This document shows positions 6,931 through 9,954 of a DNA stretch of 9,954 bases, one piece after another (within the stretch, counting starts at the first letter, position 1; each line of letters begins with the position of its first letter). The notes beneath the pieces are model-generated. The model was not told the origin of the DNA. It did not search any database and saw only the letters and a program-made list of their open reading frames with translations. Source of the stretch: Labilibaculum sp. (GTDB lineage: Bacteria > Bacteroidota > Bacteroidia > Bacteroidales > Marinifilaceae); the NCBI GenBank assembly GCA_016743925.1, contig JADGFH010000166.1, positions 1 to 9,954 on the forward strand, read 5' to 3'. Position numbers and translations under genes: made by a program.

Positions 6931-9297
6931 TTATTCTATTTTAACTTCTGCTTTTTGCTGATCGCGCCATACACCAAGTGGTGTTTTCTTGTTCTTTAAA
7001 CGATTCTCGTAATGATCAAATAAACGTTCCACATTGTGCGTATCCTGTCCCCAAAAATCAATAATAACATCGTTCGCTTTAAAACCGAATTTCTCTAACT
7101 GACTTCCTTTAGGAGCCTCAATAATAAAAACACCAGTTTCGTCGTGCATTCCTGTTGCCGAAACCTCGCCTAAGCCAACAAGGTTTTTAATTTTTCCTCC
7201 TAACCATTCGTGAATGGTAATATCTCTCGATGGCTTTGCTCCAGGTATTAATCCTGCGTTATATTCAGGTAATTTAGGTGTCTTTGCAATCTCTTTTAAT
7301 GATGGAGATACAACTCCAAAATTATCCATTTCGAAATTTTGGAATCCTAATGCTATCGCAGGTGAATTTCCCTTTACCCTGTAATCTCCTTTTTCAGGAT
7401 TTATAAATAATGGATTGGCAACAAGCGATTTTAAATCACGATCAAAATCATTCAAATTGACTGGTTTTTCGCCTATATCGAACAAGTTTAAATCAAGGAA
7501 AGTTCCCCAATTCTCTTTCATCGCAATTGGATAATAATACGATCCAAAAATATTTCTTGCGACAACATCGCCGCTGTTTACTTGCCAAACATGAGGGTGA
7601 AGTGAATTGTTTACACAAATATTGTTTTCCACAACTCTGTGATATCCTTCGCGTAACTTAATTCCATTGTTTAAACAAAGATTGTTGTATACATGATAAT
7701 TGGTCGATCCATCATCTAAATCGATATCCCAACCATGATCGCAACGCATACGGTTGTTTCTGATAACTGAAGTTTTAATTGCATCCAACGATTCTAATCC
7801 CGGATGCTTTGCCACGTTAGCATCGATCTGTTTTCTGTTTGGCTGCCAAAAACGATCACGTCCCCATGAGTTAAAAGATCCATGATCGCTGGTTTCCAAA
7901 ACAGTATCGAATACATCGTTGTACTCAACAATGTGTCCTCCCCAAGTTCCATCACCAACATTAATACCGGCACGTGCACAATTGTAAATGCTGTTGTGAC
8001 TTACGGTGATATCCATTGCCATTGCAATTTGAACGGCTGCCGTTTGTTTTTCAACTTCACCAATATTGTGAATTAAGTTATCGTAAGCAATACATTTTGC
8101 AGGATACTGATTTGTTTTTGGACCAACTTCCAAATCCAAATCTTCGTATTTGGTGTACTCTTTGTAATGATAATTTGGACTGCGAACAGCATCAGAATTA
8201 CCTACAAAACAAACACCACTGGCACCAATATTCGCCATGTGACATGAGCTAACCTCGATATTACGAGCATAATTGCTCACAAAAACTGCATTTCCACCCA
8301 ATTGATAAAACTTACAATTGTTTACTAAGCAATTTTTTGCTCCATCCATAAGAATGGCTCCACCACGGTAAATTGCCCAATCGCTGCGCAACAATTGCTC
8401 TTTACTCTGCATAAAGGTGCGAGCTGTATGCTTAAAAGTCAGATTTCTAATTTCAACATATTGTACCGGATTCTTTTCAGAACCCTTCATTACGATAATT
8501 TCAGAAACACCATCTGTTTCGAATTTAGCCTCTAAATCTTTTTCCAATTCTGGATAGAAATAGATATATTTTCCATCGAAATACCACTCGTTTGGTGCAT
8601 CTAATTCTGCCAAGGTATTTTCGATCATTCTATATTTCTGATGCAAACCATTCTCTGGACGATTGTTCTGCCATCCTCCTTCTAAAGTAGGATTTCCCTT
8701 TTTATCCACATCTGTAATTTGGAAATGAAATCCGCCCCAGCGAGCCGCATGAATTACATGATAATAGGCTCCTTCCAATCCTTTCAACTTCTTTAATCTC
8801 TTAGGTGTCATTGCATCCTCGGTCCATCCTCCAAAAGGAGCGATAGAAGCATCGTAATTAGGATATCTGGCCAGAATTTTTTGCTCACCATTCACATAAA
8901 GTTGCTCGAACTTTGCAAGCTCTCCCTTTACTTCGGCTTTAAAAATTCCTTTTTTATATTTTTTCCAATCTAATTTTAACTCACTTCCTCCATCAAGAAC
9001 GACTTTTTCGTCTCCATAAGCTTTTATAACCAAAGGAGAATTTTCTTTTCCTGAATCCTTTCCATTTAATTCAACACTTTTTTGAAAACGATAAATACCT
9101 TCTCTAAAAATAATCTCCGTCTCGCCTTGATTGCTTGCATTTCTATACAAATTAATGGCTTTCTCCAATGTTGCCACTGGTTGATTTTTCTCACCATTGT
9201 TTGTATCACTTCCGCTCGTTGATATGAATATTTGCTGTTGTGCAAACATAAACACGGATAAACAAATACAAATCAAGCTTAATCCTAATCGCTTCAT
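6931..9297 (-). CDS. Secreted right-handed beta-helix glycan hydrolase, GH141-like, with C-terminal PDZ domain
   Basis: The 788-residue protein starts at an ATG preceded by a purine-rich AAGAAAAG. It opens with a signal peptide (MKRLGLSLICICLSVFMFA, likely cut before QQQ), so it should be periplasmic or surface-exposed. Residues about 23-100 carry the pattern typical of secreted beta-helix enzymes (ISTSGSDTNNG, then P.ATLEKAI, then FREGIYRF). Residues about 130-260 (QLYVNGEQKILARYPNYD) resemble the insertion domain of GH141-type proteins. Residues about 275-600 form repeated helix rungs rich in N.I and NN turns. Conserved-looking acidic motifs are DHGSFNSWGRDRFW at 471-484 and DHGWDIDLDDGS at 520-531, good candidates for the active site. 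Residues about 711-788 look like a PDZ domain (TGVFIIEAPKGSQLEKFGFK, then ANDVIIDFWG). Characterised GH141 members include an alpha-L-fucosidase acting on rhamnogalacturonan II and a xylanase. GH110 or GH120 relatives are alternatives, and the activity is unproven. Confidence 0.8.
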   Translation of the reverse strand: MKRLGLSLICICLSVFMFAQQQIFISTSGSDTNNGEKNQPVATLEKAINLYRNASNQGETEIIFREGIYRFQKSVELNGKDSGKENSPLVIKAYGDEKVVLDGGSELKLDWKKYKKGIFKAEVKGELAKFEQLYVNGEQKILARYPNYDASIAPFGGWTEDAMTPKRLKKLKGLEGAYYHVIHAARWGGFHFQITDVDKKGNPTLEGGWQNNRPENGLHQKYRMIENTLAELDAPNEWYFDGKYIYFYPELEKDLEAKFETDGVSEIIVMKGSEKNPVQYVEIRNLTFKHTARTFMQSKEQLLRSDWAIYRGGAILMDGAKNCLVNNCKFYQLGGNAVFVSNYARNIEVSSCHMANIGASGVCFVGNSDAVRSPNYHYKEYTKYEDLDLEVGPKTNQYPAKCIAYDNLIHNIGEVEKQTAAVQIAMAMDITVSHNSIYNCARAGINVGDGTWGGHIVEYNDVFDTVLETSDHGSFNSWGRDRFWQPNRKQIDANVAKHPGLESLDAIKTSVIRNNRMRCDHGWDIDLDDGSTNYHVYNNLCLNNGIKLREGYHRVVENNICVNNSLHPHVWQVNSGDVVARNIFGSYYYPIAMKENWGTFLDLNLFDIGEKPVNLNDFDRDLKSLVANPLFINPEKGDYRVKGNSPAIALGFQNFEMDNFGVVSPSLKEIAKTPKLPEYNAGLIPGAKPSRDITIHEWLGGKIKNLVGLGEVSATGMHDETGVFIIEAPKGSQLEKFGFKANDVIIDFWGQDTHNVERLFDHYENRLKNKKTPLGVWRDQQKAEVKIE

Positions 9298-9326
9298 CTT
9301 TTCTTAAGTTTAATGTTATTTAAAAA

Positions 9327-9954
9327 CTACTTTGCCATATAACAATACGACTTTATAGTTTCCCATTTTTTATTTTTTAATCTAAACTCAATCTCTGTTT
9401 TTACTTTACTTTCAGGTATCGAGGCATAATCTCTTACTAAGAAAATAGCTTCAATACGATGCCAACCTTTTTCTAATGCTACCTGATTGGTGTAAGAAAT
9501 TCTTTTGGATTTTTTCTCACCATTTAATACGACCTGTCCTCCTATTTTCAATAGATCGGGATGACCTTTAAACTCATATACTCCAGTTTTAAAAATTTTA
9601 ATGTATCCAGTTAATTTAATAACTCCTTCTTCTTCCTCTTTTAAAACAGATCTCGCTTTTTCTGGTTCCTTAACTTTGCCAGCTTCCAACCAATTAAGAT
9701 CTTCTATTTCAGAGATGGAATTGATATTCCCTTTAAACCAACTAAAATGCAAGCCTGGTCCTTTCACATCTTTAGGGATGGTTCCTTTCGTTGGAGTTAC
9801 CTTTTCGATATTGATATTACGAAGCTTACTTCTCTTACCATTAGGCAATTGAGAATATACTTGAAATTTCTCGGACTTTGATAACTTCAAAGATTCTTCT
9901 AATAAAATAGTATCTTGTTGTTCCGATATTTTGTAAATCTGAACAGCATTATCT
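9327..9954 (-). CDS. C-terminal part of a glycan-active enzyme with chitobiase-C-like and PA14-like domains (possibly GH20), truncated by the window edge
   Basis: The reading frame is open to the window edge, so the gene starts beyond 9954. An apparent start at 9890 is only a TTG codon inside the frame, and 21 further codons (beginning DNAVQIYKI) precede it. About 208 residues are visible, ending at a TAG stop. The first 50 or so resemble the small beta-sandwich found at the C-terminus of Bacteroidota hexosaminidases, sulfatases and GH29 enzymes (VQIYKI, then the pattern SLKLSKSEKFQVYSQLPNGKRS), but the usual YTLDGSEPT core is missing. Residues about 75-205 look like a PA14-type module: GLHFSWFKG, then TGYIKIFKTGVYEFKG, then VALEKGWHRIEAIFL. 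The last pattern resembles the tail of Bacteroidota GH20 beta-N-acetylhexosaminidases. The catalytic domain is outside the window, so GH20 is only a suggestion; GH29 or a sulfatase are alternatives. The next gene starts 29 bases downstream, so it is probably cotranscribed. Confidence 0.75.
   Translation of the reverse strand, partial: DNAVQIYKISEQQDTILLEESLKLSKSEKFQVYSQLPNGKRSKLRNINIEKVTPTKGTIPKDVKGPGLHFSWFKGNINSISEIEDLNWLEAGKVKEPEKARSVLKEEEEGVIKLTGYIKIFKTGVYEFKGHPDLLKIGGQVVLNGEKKSKRISYTNQVALEKGWHRIEAIFLVRDYASIPESKVKTEIEFRLKNKKWETIKSYCYMAK

Noticed and set aside
7794..9852. Open frames within the beta-helix gene and the right-hand fragment (7794-7979, 7882-8076, 8016-8252, 9601-9852)
   Set aside because: Shadows of conserved coding sequence; no plausible start context and no recognisable protein features.
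9888..9890. Start codon of the right-hand gene at 9890
   Set aside because: It is an internal TTG; the frame continues without a stop to the window edge with domain-like sequence (VQIYKI), so the gene is a 5'-truncated fragment.

Overview
The window is AT-rich and every supported gene lies on the minus strand, so transcription runs from position 9954 toward position 1. It looks like part of a glycan-degradation operon (a polysaccharide utilization locus, PUL, or its enzyme-only half) from a member of the Bacteroidota. Several things point that way: Bacteroidota-type glycoside hydrolases with signal peptides, lipoprotein signals on two of them, AT-rich start regions without clear Shine-Dalgarno sequences, and short gaps between co-directional genes. 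The exact genus cannot be told; a marine or gut Bacteroidales/Marinilabiliales-like organism would fit, but that is an inference from style, not from a marker gene. No SusC/SusD pair, regulator, sulfatase, transporter, RNA gene or mobile element is visible.

Layout in transcription order: (1) 9954-9327, the C-terminal 208 residues of a secreted-enzyme-like protein whose tail resembles a chitobiase/hexosaminidase C-terminal domain plus a PA14-like module, possibly a GH20 hexosaminidase; (2) 9297-6931, a secreted right-handed beta-helix protein of GH141-like type ending in a PDZ domain; (3) 6859-5039, a secreted GH2 enzyme with the NxK signature of beta-glucuronidases; (4) 4942-2579, a GH95 alpha-L-fucosidase/galactosidase lipoprotein; (5) 2573-111, a GH2 beta-galactosidase-type lipoprotein with extra C-terminal domains; (6) 76-1, the first 25 codons of another exported protein. 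Gaps are 29, 71, 96, 5 and 34 bases. The 71- and 96-base gaps each hold a perfect inverted repeat whose arms begin and end alike.

Taken together, the enzymes would remove terminal L-fucose or L-galactose (GH95), glucuronic acid (GH2), galactose (GH2) and perhaps an internal fucose (GH141-like) from a complex acidic, fucosylated glycan, with debranching in the periplasm or at the outer membrane. The trio GH95, GH2 glucuronidase and GH141 recalls the enzymes that dismantle side chain A of rhamnogalacturonan II in Bacteroides, but arabinogalactan-protein glycans, marine glucuronofucans and animal-type glycans are also possible. The most unusual items are the beta-helix/PDZ fusion and the pair of related intercistronic hairpins. 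No clearly new system is evident; this is an unusual gene combination of recognisable parts.
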